In this document: in pieces, positions 53,769 through 62,076 of the stretch
Position numbering within the stretch: position 1 is the first letter of the stretch
Layout: every line of letters begins with the position of its first letter
From: Nocardia cyriacigeorgica
GTDB lineage: Bacteria; Actinomycetota; Actinomycetes; Mycobacteriales; Mycobacteriaceae
DNA length: 64,000 nt
Direction: 5' to 3'
Assembly: GCF_010858045.1 (NCBI RefSeq)
Contig: NZ_JAAGVC010000014.1
Coordinates: forward strand, 50,479 to 114,478
Made by a program: the position numbers and the translations under genes
The notes under the pieces: model-generated
Database searches by the model: none
Told to the model about the DNA's origin: nothing
What the model saw: the letters and a program-made list of their open reading frames with translations, nothing else

Positions 53769-55190
53769 GTGAGCCTCGTCCCGAACGTCCTAGCCACCCG
53801 CTACGCCAGCCCCGAGTTGGTGCACCTGTGGTCCCCCGAGAACAAGATCGTGCTCGAGCGGCGGCTGTGGCTGGAGGTGCTGCGGGCGCAGTCCGAGCTC
53901 GGCATCGACGTTCCCGACGGCGTCCTCGCCGATTACGAGCGCGTCATCGACCAGGTGAACCTGGCCTCCATCGCCGAGCGTGAGCGCGTCACCCGCCACG
54001 ATGTGAAGGCCAGGATCGAGGAGTTCAACGCGCTGGCCGGGCACGAGCACGTGCACAAGGGCATGACCAGCCGCGACCTCACCGAGAACGTCGAGCAGTT
54101 GCAGATCCGGCTCTCGCTCGAGCATGTGCACGCCCACGGCGTCGCCATCGCGGCCCGGCTGGCCGAACGTGCCGCCGAATACCAGGTGCTGGTGATGGCG
54201 GGCCGCTCGCACAACGTCGCCGCGCAGGCCACCACGCTGGGCAAGCGGTTCGCCTCCGCCGCCGACGAACTGCTGATCGCGCTGACCCGGCTGCGCGAAC
54301 TGATCGACCGCTACCCGCTGCGAGGCATCAAGGGCCCGATGGGGACGGCCCAGGACATGCTCGATCTACTCGGCGGCGACGCGGCCAAGCTGGCCACGCT
54401 GGAACAGCAGGTGGCGCGCCACCTCGGCTTCGCGAACGTGCTGACCAGCGTCGGTCAGGTGTATCCGCGCTCGCTGGACCACGATGTGCTCTCCGCGCTG
54501 GTCCAGGTGGGTGCGGGACCGTCGTCGTTCGCGCACACCATCCGGCTGATGGCGGGCCACGAGCTGGTCACCGAGGGCTTCCAGCCCGGCCAGGTGGGCT
54601 CCTCGGCCATGCCGCACAAGATGAACACCCGCTCCTGCGAGCGCGTCAACGGATTGCAGGTGGTGCTGCGCGGTTACGCGTCGATGGCCGCCGAGCTCGC
54701 CGGTGCGCAGTGGAACGAGGGTGACGTGTTCTGCTCGGTGGTGCGCCGGGTCGCGCTGCCGGACGCCTTCTTCGCCATCGACGGCATGATGGAAACCTTC
54801 CTGACGGTGCTCGCCGAATTCGGCGCCTACCCGGCCGTCATCTCCCGCGAACTGGACCGCTACCTGCCGTTCCTGGCCACCACCCGCATCCTGATGGCGG
54901 CCGTGCGCAGCGGCGTCGGCCGGGAGACCGCGCACGAGGTGATCAAGGAACACGCGGTGGCCGTGGCGCTGGCCATGCGGGAACAGGGCCGCGAACCCGA
55001 TCTGCTCGACCGTCTCGCCGCCGACTCCCGGCTGCCGCTGGACCGGGCGGCGCTCGATGCCGCACTGGCGGACAAGTCGGCGTTCATCGGGGCCGCCGGC
55101 GCACAGGTCGGCGATGTGGTGGCGCAGGTGGACAAGCTCGTCGCCGCCTATCCCGAGGCCGCCCGGTACACGCCGTCGCCGATTCTCTGA
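53769..55190 (+). CDS. purB: Adenylosuccinate lyase PurB
   Basis: A 473-residue fumarase/aspartase-superfamily enzyme acting twice in purine synthesis (SAICAR and adenylosuccinate cleavage). It has ATRYASPELVHLWSPENKIVLERRLWLEVLRAQ, HVHKGMTSRDLTENVEQLQI, a catalytic-His region MAGRSHNVAAQATTLGKRFA, and the flexible signature loop GQVGSSAMPHKMNTRSCERV near residue 275. The GTG start at 53769 fits the family N-terminus. Length is normal. It follows the TetR gene by 6 bp. Confidence 0.96.
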   Translation: MSLVPNVLATRYASPELVHLWSPENKIVLERRLWLEVLRAQSELGIDVPDGVLADYERVIDQVNLASIAERERVTRHDVKARIEEFNALAGHEHVHKGMTSRDLTENVEQLQIRLSLEHVHAHGVAIAARLAERAAEYQVLVMAGRSHNVAAQATTLGKRFASAADELLIALTRLRELIDRYPLRGIKGPMGTAQDMLDLLGGDAAKLATLEQQVARHLGFANVLTSVGQVYPRSLDHDVLSALVQVGAGPSSFAHTIRLMAGHELVTEGFQPGQVGSSAMPHKMNTRSCERVNGLQVVLRGYASMAAELAGAQWNEGDVFCSVVRRVALPDAFFAIDGMMETFLTVLAEFGAYPAVISRELDRYLPFLATTRILMAAVRSGVGRETAHEVIKEHAVAVALAMREQGREPDLLDRLAADSRLPLDRAALDAALADKSAFIGAAGAQVGDVVAQVDKLVAAYPEAARYTPSPIL

Positions 55191-55256
55191 GATCTCGCTG
55201 ACTGTGCGGTGATCGCACCGACCGCGCGGCTGTTGCGGACGTTCCGGTGGATTTCG

Positions 55257-55706
55257 ATGGCGGGCGGCAGCGATAGTGGGCGGGTGAATCCCTACACGAT
55301 CTTCGCCGACATCATCGCGGGCAAGGAGCCCGCCAGCCGTGTCTACGAGGACGATGACGTCATCGCCTTCATGGATATCCGCCCGCTGACGCCGGGACAT
55401 CTGCTGGTGGTGCCCAAGGTGGTGGCGCGCAGCCTGGAGGAACTCGATCCGGAGATCGGCGGCAAGCTGTTCCAGGTGGGGCAGAAGCTGGCGGCCGCGC
55501 TGCGGGCAAGCGAGGTGGCCTGCGAAGGGGTGAACTTCTTCCTGGCCGATGGTGTCGCCGCTGGTCAAGAGGTGTTCCATGTGCATCTGCACGTCATCCC
55601 GCGCACCATCGGCGACGGCTTCGGCTTGCAGGCCAGGCCCACCTCCCCGCATCGGGAGGATCTGGACTATCTCGCTGCGTCGATCAGGGGTGTGCTCGGG
55701 CGCTGA
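55257..55706 (+). CDS. HIT-family nucleotide hydrolase
   Basis: A 149-residue HIT protein. NPYTIFADIIAGKEPASRVYEDDDVIAFMDIRPLTPGHLLVVPK is followed by the histidine triad HVHLHVIPR at about residues 120-128. It is a second, more divergent HIT member than that at 47710. The start is uncertain: ATG 55257 or GTG 55284, the latter giving a more usual N-terminal length; neither has a strong ribosome site. Confidence 0.87.
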   Translation: MAGGSDSGRVNPYTIFADIIAGKEPASRVYEDDDVIAFMDIRPLTPGHLLVVPKVVARSLEELDPEIGGKLFQVGQKLAAALRASEVACEGVNFFLADGVAAGQEVFHVHLHVIPRTIGDGFGLQARPTSPHREDLDYLAASIRGVLGR

Positions 55707-55850
55707 TCCGCGCATCCGCTGTTACGTGCGTGACAGCAGTTACGTACCGGGCAGTTTGCTGTCGAAACGCCGAATCTTCAAATGATCACTCGCAACTCGA
55801 CCCTGGGTTAGTTTAGAAGCCCATTGTCATGCGCTGATGCAGGAGGGGAA

Positions 55851-56810
55851 GTGCGTAGAGCAAGAATTGCTGCCGTGGTGCTGGCGTTCGCGGCGGCACT
55901 GATCGGCCCGGCGGTGGTCCAGCCCGCGCCGGCGTCGGCGGCCCGACTGGTCCGCGTCGACGAGCTGAGCCCCACCCGATCGGCGATCTTCATCGACTCC
56001 GCCGCGATGGGCCGCACCATCCAGGTGCAGGTGTTGCACCCGGCCGGTGGCGGTTCGCGCGGCTCGTACTACCTGCTCGACGGGCTCGACCCCGGCGTCG
56101 GCCAGAGCACCTGGACCAATGCCACCGACGCCGAACGCTTCTTCGCCGGCCGCAACGTCAACGTGGTGCTTCCGGTCGGTGGGCAGGCCAGCTACTACAC
56201 CGACTGGATCACCGACGACCCGCGTTTCGGCCGGTACAAGTGGGAGACCTTCCTGACCCAGGAGCTGCCGCCGATCATCGACGCCCAGTTCAACGGCAAC
56301 GGCGTCAACGGTATCGGCGGCCTGTCCATGGGCGGTAACGCCGCCTACATCATCGCCGCGCGTCATCCCGGGCTGTATCGCGCCGTTGCCGGGTACAGCG
56401 CCTGCCCCGACACCGCCATGGCGCAGGGTGCGGTGATGTTCTCCATCGCCAATCGCGGCGGCAATCCGCTGAACATGTGGGGCCCGCCCGGCAGCCCGGC
56501 CTGGGCCGAGCACGATCCCGCGCTGATGCTGGAGCGGCTGCGCGGCAAAACGCTCTACCTGTCCACCGGCACCGGCATCCCCGGGCCGCACGAAGCCGAG
56601 ATCAAGCCGCAGCTGGCGGAGAACATCTTCCTCGGTGGCCCGGTCGAGCTGGGTGTGAACCTGTGCACGGTCGCGTTCGAACAGAAGTTGCGTGCCGCGC
56701 GCATCCCGGCGCGCATCGACTACAGCCCCGTCGGCACACACTCCTGGTCGTACTGGCAGGACACGCTGCACGCCTCGTGGTCGACGATCGGGCCCGCTCT
56801 CGGCGCCTGA
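55851..56810 (+). CDS. Secreted antigen-85-like mycolyltransferase/esterase
   Basis: A 319-residue exported alpha/beta hydrolase of the antigen 85 family. A signal peptide (RRARIAAVVLAFAAALIGPAVVQPAPASAA, cleavage near ASA-A, about 30 residues) leads to YYLLDGLDPGVGQSTWTN, VNVVLPVGGQASYYTDW, the nucleophile motif GIGGLSMGGNAAYIIAARH and the C-terminal GTHSWSYWQDTLHASW with the catalytic His. Such enzymes transfer mycolic acids to trehalose and arabinogalactan. GTG 55851 has AGGAGGGG upstream. Two GTTACGT direct repeats lie about 105-130 bp upstream. The context resembles Rv0774c near purB/purD. Confidence 0.88.
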   Translation: MRRARIAAVVLAFAAALIGPAVVQPAPASAARLVRVDELSPTRSAIFIDSAAMGRTIQVQVLHPAGGGSRGSYYLLDGLDPGVGQSTWTNATDAERFFAGRNVNVVLPVGGQASYYTDWITDDPRFGRYKWETFLTQELPPIIDAQFNGNGVNGIGGLSMGGNAAYIIAARHPGLYRAVAGYSACPDTAMAQGAVMFSIANRGGNPLNMWGPPGSPAWAEHDPALMLERLRGKTLYLSTGTGIPGPHEAEIKPQLAENIFLGGPVELGVNLCTVAFEQKLRAARIPARIDYSPVGTHSWSYWQDTLHASWSTIGPALGA

Positions 56811-56820
56811 GCCCCGCACC

Positions 56821-56856
56821 CGACCGGCCCGCTGCTCATGAGTGGCGGGCCGGTCG
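56821..56856 (+). terminator. Terminator after the antigen-85-like gene
   Basis: A perfect 12-bp inverted repeat (arms 56821-56832 and 56845-56856, 12-nt loop) starting 10 nt after the stop codon, followed by TCTGATG. Confidence 0.82.
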
Positions 56857-56972
56857 TCTGATGTGCGGGCGCCGATCCGCGCCGGGCTCGGAGCCGAGAT
56901 CCGGGCCGGACGCCGAGTCCGCGCCGAATCCGGGCGGGCGGTGCACCGGCGGTCCCGGCTACGGTGGTGCGC

Positions 56973-59159
56973 ATGGCTCTCGACAGTGGTAGCGGATCGA
57001 CAACCGACCAGGCGGTGGCGGCGCCGATCGCCAAGACGGTACCCACCGAGCGGGTGCATCACGGCGACGTCTTCGTCGACGACTACGAATGGCTGCGGGA
57101 CAAGGACAACCCCGAGGTCATCGCCTATCTCGAGGCGGAGAACGCCTACACCGAAGCCCAGACGGCGCATCTGCGCCCGCTGCGGGACAAGATCTTCGAC
57201 GAGATCAAGGCCAGAACGCTGGAGACCGACCTGTCGGTGCCCACCCGCGTCGGCGACTACTGGTACTACTCGCGCAGCTTCGAGGGCAAGCAGTACGGGG
57301 TGCACTGCCGCTGTCCGATCGACGCCGCCGCGACGGGCATCGACGCCTGGACCCCGCCGAAGCTCGAGGCCGGCACCGAGATCGAGGGCGAACAGGTGCT
57401 GCTGGACAGCAACGCCCTCGCCGAAGGGCACGACTTCTTCGCCCTCGGCGCCTTCTCGCTCAGCTACGACGGCAACCTGCTGGCGTTCTCGGTGGACACC
57501 CAGGGCGACGAGCGTTACACCCTGCGGATCAAGGATCTGCGCACCGGTGAGCTGCTCGGGGACGAGATTCCGCGCACCGCGCCCGGCGCCACCTGGTCGC
57601 TGGACGGCACGCACGTCTTCTATCAGACCGTCGACGAATCCTGGCGCCCCGACACCGTCTGGCGGCACCGCCTCGGCACCGCCACCGACGCCGATGTGAA
57701 GGTCTTCCACGAGCCCGACGAGCGCTACTGGGTCAGCGTCGGGGCCACCCGCTCGGAGAAGTACCTGATGATCTGGGTCGGCTCCAAGATCACCACCGAG
57801 GGCTGGGTGCTGGAATCGGACGACCCGGAGGGCGAATTCCGGGTGCTGCTGCCGCGTCGTGAGGGCGTGGAGTATTCCGCCGAACATGCGGTGATCGCGG
57901 GCCGCGACCGGTTCCTGATCCTGCACAACGACGTTATTCCTGAGGGCAAGCCGGGCGCGGGCCGCAAGGCCGAGAACTTCGTCCTCGCCGAGGCCCCGGT
58001 GGACGATCCGGCGGAGATGACCGTGCTCATCGACCACCGCGACGATGTGCGCCTGGAAGACGTCGATGCTTTCGTCGGGCACCTCGTGCTCAGCTACCGG
58101 CGCGAGGCGCTGAGCCGGGTCGCGGTCTGGCCGCTCGGCCCCGACGGCTACGGCGAACTGCGCGAGCTCGACTTCGGGCTGGAACTGTTCGCCGCCGGTG
58201 TCGGCGCCAGCCCGGAGTGGACGCAGCCGACGCTGCGCCTCGGCGTCACCTCGTTCATCACACCGATGCAGGTGTTCGACTACGTGCCCGCCACCGGCGA
58301 GCTGCTGCTGCGCAAGGAGCAGCCGGTGCTCGGCGGCTACGACCCGGACGATTATGAGCAGCACCGGGATTGGGCGGTGGCCGAGGACGGCACCCGCATC
58401 CCGATCTCGGTGATCAAGCGCAAGGATCTGGACGCCACCGCGCCGAAGCCGCTGCTGCTGTACGGCTACGGCTCCTACGAGGCCAGCATGGATCCGTCGT
58501 TCTCGGTCTCCCGGCTGTCGCTGCTGGACCGGGGCATGGTGTTCGCGGTCGCGCATGTGCGCGGCGGCGGCGAGATGGGCCGGCTCTGGTACGAGAACGG
58601 CAAGACCCTCACCAAGAAGAACACCTTCACCGACTTCGTGGCCTGCGCCCGTCATCTCATCGACAAGGGCGTTACCGCCGCCGATCGGATGATCGCCGAC
58701 GGCGGCAGCGCCGGCGGGCTGCTGGTGGGCGCGGTGGCGAATCTGGCGCCGGAGCTGTTCGCGGGCATCCTCGCGAATGTGCCCTTCGTCGACCCGCTGA
58801 CCTCGATCCTCGATCCGTCGCTGCCGCTCACCGTCATCGAATGGGACGAATGGGGCAACCCGCTGGCCGACAAGGACGTCTACGACTACATGAAGTCCTA
58901 CTCGCCGTATGAGAACGTCGAGGCCAAGGACTATCCGGCCATCCTGGCGATCACCAGCATCAACGACACCCGCGTGCTGTACGTGGAGCCCGCGAAATGG
59001 GTCGCCAAGCTGCGCGCCACGGCGACCGGCGACGCGCCGATCCTGCTCAAGACGGAGATGAGCGCGGGCCACGGCGGCGTCAGCGGGCGGTACGAGAAGT
59101 GGAAGGAAGTGGCGTTCGAGTACGCCTGGGTGCTCGACACCGTCGGTTTGGGCGGCTGA
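56973..59159 (+). CDS. ptrB: Oligopeptidase B (PtrB)
   Basis: A 728-residue S9A serine oligopeptidase cleaving short peptides after Arg/Lys. The N-terminal beta-propeller begins HGDVFVDDYEWLRDKDNPEVI. The C-terminal catalytic domain has LLLYGYGSYEASMDPSFS, FAVAHVRGGGEMGRLWYENG, the nucleophile elbow ADGGSAGGLLVGAVANL (Ser in GGSAGG), and the Asp and His regions SINDTRVLYVEP and SAGHGGVSGRYEKW. ATG 56973 is preferred over GTG 56964. In M. tuberculosis the homologue is split into ptrBa/ptrBb (Rv0781/Rv0782); here it is one intact frame. Confidence 0.94.
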   Translation: MALDSGSGSTTDQAVAAPIAKTVPTERVHHGDVFVDDYEWLRDKDNPEVIAYLEAENAYTEAQTAHLRPLRDKIFDEIKARTLETDLSVPTRVGDYWYYSRSFEGKQYGVHCRCPIDAAATGIDAWTPPKLEAGTEIEGEQVLLDSNALAEGHDFFALGAFSLSYDGNLLAFSVDTQGDERYTLRIKDLRTGELLGDEIPRTAPGATWSLDGTHVFYQTVDESWRPDTVWRHRLGTATDADVKVFHEPDERYWVSVGATRSEKYLMIWVGSKITTEGWVLESDDPEGEFRVLLPRREGVEYSAEHAVIAGRDRFLILHNDVIPEGKPGAGRKAENFVLAEAPVDDPAEMTVLIDHRDDVRLEDVDAFVGHLVLSYRREALSRVAVWPLGPDGYGELRELDFGLELFAAGVGASPEWTQPTLRLGVTSFITPMQVFDYVPATGELLLRKEQPVLGGYDPDDYEQHRDWAVAEDGTRIPISVIKRKDLDATAPKPLLLYGYGSYEASMDPSFSVSRLSLLDRGMVFAVAHVRGGGEMGRLWYENGKTLTKKNTFTDFVACARHLIDKGVTAADRMIADGGSAGGLLVGAVANLAPELFAGILANVPFVDPLTSILDPSLPLTVIEWDEWGNPLADKDVYDYMKSYSPYENVEAKDYPAILAITSINDTRVLYVEPAKWVAKLRATATGDAPILLKTEMSAGHGGVSGRYEKWKEVAFEYAWVLDTVGLGG

Positions 59160-59309
59160 TCCGGTCAGGCCCGGAGGCGGTAGCGCAGCGTCACCACGCA
59201 GGGCTCGGATCAGTCGCGATCGGATACAGCCGAATGACCAGGTCGACAGTTCGTCGGGCGGTCATCCGCACAGCACGCCGAATACATCTGCGGCTGCCAC
59301 CGTGGGTTC

Positions 59310-60011
59310 ATGAACGCTGAGCTGATCGTGTCGGTTTCCGGTATCCGGGACACCACCCGGGATGCGGCGATCGAGTTCGCCGCGGAAATGGATCGGCGTG
59401 ACGTGCGGCTGTCGCTGCTGGTGGCGCCCCGGTTGAAGGGCAAATACCGTCTGGTGGACGACCCGGCCACGCAGGCCTGGCTGCGTGGCAGGCGCGCCGA
59501 GGGTGATGCCATCGTGCTGCACGGGTACGACCAGGCCGCCACCAAACGCAGGCGCGCGGAATTCGCGACCCTGCCCAAACACGAGGCATTGCTGCGGTTG
59601 ACCGCCGCCGACCGGGTGCTCGAGCAGGTCGGCCTGCGTACCCGGTTGTTCGCCGCGCCGCGCTGGGATGCCTCGGCCGGTGCCATCGCGGCGCTGCCGC
59701 AGGTGGGTTTCCGGCTCGCGCTCGGCCTGACGACCATGCTCGACCTGGAACGCGATATCGCGCAGAAGGCCAGGGTGTACGGGATCGGTGAGGGTTTCCG
59801 GGCCGAACCGTGGTGGTGCCGGGCGCTGGTGATGGGCGCCGCACGTACCGCGCGTCGCGGCGGTGTGCTGCGCTTGGCCGTTTCGGGCGCGCAGCTGAGC
59901 CGTCCGGGTCCACGTCAGGCCATGCTCGACGCCGTCGACCTCGCCCTGTACCACGGTGCGGTCAGCGAGGTATATCGCTGGCAACCGTTCACCGCGGCGC
60001 GGGCGGCATGA
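59310..60011 (+). CDS. DUF2334 putative polysaccharide deacetylase-like protein
   Basis: A 233-residue protein of the DUF2334 group, related to polysaccharide deacetylases. MNAELIVSVSGIRDTTRDAA is followed by RLSLLVAPRLKGKYRL, AIVLHGYDQAATKRRRAEF with the first metal-type His, RLFAAPRWDASAGAI, and RLAVSGAQLSRPGPRQAM. It resembles Rv0784 of M. tuberculosis, also near ptrB. The substrate is unknown. A 15-bp hairpin overlaps its stop. Confidence 0.82.
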   Translation: MNAELIVSVSGIRDTTRDAAIEFAAEMDRRDVRLSLLVAPRLKGKYRLVDDPATQAWLRGRRAEGDAIVLHGYDQAATKRRRAEFATLPKHEALLRLTAADRVLEQVGLRTRLFAAPRWDASAGAIAALPQVGFRLALGLTTMLDLERDIAQKARVYGIGEGFRAEPWWCRALVMGAARTARRGGVLRLAVSGAQLSRPGPRQAMLDAVDLALYHGAVSEVYRWQPFTAARAA

Positions 60012-60054
60012 GACGTCGCCGCCCCGGTTCGGCGATCGAGGGGCGGCGACGTCT
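60011..60054 (+). terminator. Terminator after the DUF2334 gene
   Basis: A perfect 15-bp inverted repeat (arms 60011-60025 and 60040-60054, 14-nt loop) beginning at the last base of the stop codon. Confidence 0.85.
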
Positions 60055-60207
60055 TCGCCCCTGGTCACGATTTGGGTGATGGTTGCGCGTCGATAGCCCG
60101 AAACCTACCGATAGCCGCACGGTTTCATGCCACAGTGGTCACGGCGGCGAGCCGGCGGCCGCTTCTCGATTGCTGGATCGGACGTACCGAGCAGGCAGGA
60201 GGGAGCG

Positions 60208-61626
60208 GTGACCGCTACCACCACAGGCGCTACCACCACCAAATACATCACCTGGGTGACCCTGGCGCTGATGACCACCAGCTCGGTGGCCAGCCTGCGG
60301 TCGGCGCCCACCATGGCCGTCTACGGGCTGGCCTGCGTTTTCCTCTATCTCGTTCCCGCGCTGCTGTTCCTGCTGCCGACCTCGCTGGTGGCGGCCGAAC
60401 TCGCCTCGGGCTGGCAGGGCGGGGTGTACCGCTGGGTCGGCGACGGGCTGTCCAAGCCGCTGGGCTTCCTCGCGGTGTGGTGCCAGTTCGCGATGACGAT
60501 CTTCTACTACCCGAGCCTGCTGGCCTATGTGGCAAGCACTTTCGCCTACATCATCCATCCGTCGCTGGCGTCCAACGGTGTGTACGTCGCGATCGTCATC
60601 ATCACCGTGTACTGGGCCGGGGTCTACATCTCCTCGCAGGGCACCAAAACGGTGGCGGGGCTGTCGAGCATGGGCCTGGTGATCGGGACTCTGATACCCG
60701 GGACCGTGCTCGTGCTGCTGGGATTGGTGTTCCTCGCGCAGGGCAATGCTTCCGCCGCGCCGATGGACGGCGGGCATCTGCTACCCGCATGGGCGGGGCT
60801 GGCCAGCCTGGTGCTGATCGTGAACAACTTCCTCAGCTATGCCGGGATGGAAATGAACGCGGTGCACGTGTCCAGTCTGCGCAATCCCGGACGGGAATTC
60901 CCGCGGGCGATGTTCCTGGCGTCGGGGCTGGTGCTGCTGATCTTCATCCTGCCCGCCCTGGCGATCAGCTGGGTGGTGCCCGCGGCGAACCTGAGCCTGA
61001 CCGCCGGCGTGATGCAGGCCTTCGACGGATTCTTCGGGCATTTCGGGATCGACTTCCTGACCCCGATCGTCGGCATAGCGCTGGTGGCCGCGGCGCTCGG
61101 CGGGATGCTGACGTGGCTGGCCGGCCCGTCGAAGGGACTGTTGCTCATCGGGCGGTCCGAGGGCTATCTGCCGCCGATCCTCACCAGAACGAATGCTCAT
61201 GGGGTGCAACAGAACATGCTCGTCGCGCAGGGCGTGTTCACCACCTTGATCGCGCTGCTGTACGCGTTCATCCCTAATGTGTCGAGCGCCTACTGGATTC
61301 TGTCGGTCATCACCACGCAGGTGTATCTGATCATGTATGTGCTGATGTTCGCGGCAGCCGTCCGGTTGCGGCGCACGCAGCCGGATCATCCGCGCGGGTA
61401 TCGCGCCCCGGGCCTGGTCGGGCTGTGCGTGCTGGGGGCGGTGTCGTCGGTGGCGGCGTTCGTCATCGGGTTCGTGCCGCCCTCGCAGTTCGGCGGCGGT
61501 AACACCTTCGTCTATGTGCTGATCGTCGCCGGCGGGCTCGGGATCGTCGGCCTGCTGATCCCGTACCTGTTCTACCGATTCCGGCGGGAGAGCTGGAAGA
61601 TCGCGGCGCCGGAGGTGACGGCATGA
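60208..61626 (+). CDS. APC-superfamily amino-acid permease (GadC/GABA-antiporter-like)
   Basis: A 472-residue permease with about 12 membrane helices. It has the helix-1 region TLALMTTSSVASLRSAPTMAVYGLACVFLY, AAELASGWQGGVYRWVGDGLSKPLGFLAVW (helices 2-3) and NNFLSYAGMEMNAVHVSSLRNPGREFPRAM (helix 6 and loop). These match the glutamate:GABA antiporter branch. GTG 60208 has AGGAGGGAG upstream. It overlaps the next gene by 4 nt and is in an operon with a dipeptidase, which suggests uptake of, or exchange for, products of peptide hydrolysis. Substrate is not certain. Confidence 0.88.
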   Translation: MTATTTGATTTKYITWVTLALMTTSSVASLRSAPTMAVYGLACVFLYLVPALLFLLPTSLVAAELASGWQGGVYRWVGDGLSKPLGFLAVWCQFAMTIFYYPSLLAYVASTFAYIIHPSLASNGVYVAIVIITVYWAGVYISSQGTKTVAGLSSMGLVIGTLIPGTVLVLLGLVFLAQGNASAAPMDGGHLLPAWAGLASLVLIVNNFLSYAGMEMNAVHVSSLRNPGREFPRAMFLASGLVLLIFILPALAISWVVPAANLSLTAGVMQAFDGFFGHFGIDFLTPIVGIALVAAALGGMLTWLAGPSKGLLLIGRSEGYLPPILTRTNAHGVQQNMLVAQGVFTTLIALLYAFIPNVSSAYWILSVITTQVYLIMYVLMFAAAVRLRRTQPDHPRGYRAPGLVGLCVLGAVSSVAAFVIGFVPPSQFGGGNTFVYVLIVAGGLGIVGLLIPYLFYRFRRESWKIAAPEVTA

Positions 61627-62069
61627 ACGGGCCGGAGACCGGGGACGCGCCCGACCGCAAGCGCCGCATCATCTACATCACCGCGGTGGTGCTGTTGTGC
61701 ACGTTCGCCCTGTTCGGGCTCGCCCAGTTCGACCGGATTCGCGACGATCACCAGGCCGACGTGCTGGCCGGGCAGCTGCACGACGAACTGGTCGCCGCCG
61801 GCCTGCCCGCGCCCGACCCGCAGGTCATCGCGAATTCGCTCGGGCGCGACGGCGGCATCGTCTGCCAGGACCCGTCCTCGCCGCTGATCCGGGCCAGGTA
61901 CCAGCAGGCCATCAGCACTGGCGCGGGTGGACCCGGGCAGCGGCCGGTGATCGGTTCCGGCGAGGTGGTGCGTGCGGTCGAACTCGCCATCGCCACCTAT
62001 TGTCCAGAGCATCTCGACGAGTATCGAAAGCACGTGGGGGACATGAAGTTCGACGAAACAACGAAGTGA
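61623..62069 (+). CDS. Single-pass membrane protein of unknown function
   Basis: A 148-residue protein: a charged N-terminus (RKRR), one membrane helix (IIYITAVVLLCTFALFGLA, about 16-34), and an extracytoplasmic domain of about 110 residues with two cysteines (GGIVCQDPSS and ATYCPEHL) that could form a disulfide. ATGA overlap with the permease and 7 bp to the dipeptidase gene place it in this operon. I do not recognise the family. Confidence 0.75.
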   Translation: MNGPETGDAPDRKRRIIYITAVVLLCTFALFGLAQFDRIRDDHQADVLAGQLHDELVAAGLPAPDPQVIANSLGRDGGIVCQDPSSPLIRARYQQAISTGAGGPGQRPVIGSGEVVRAVELAIATYCPEHLDEYRKHVGDMKFDETTK

Positions 62070-62076
62070 GAAGGCG

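Noticed and set aside
55827..59072. A 1,081-codon open frame on the minus strand
   Set aside because: It runs antisense to the antigen-85-like and oligopeptidase B genes, has no domain, is rich in Arg/Gly/His, and is a typical high-GC shadow.
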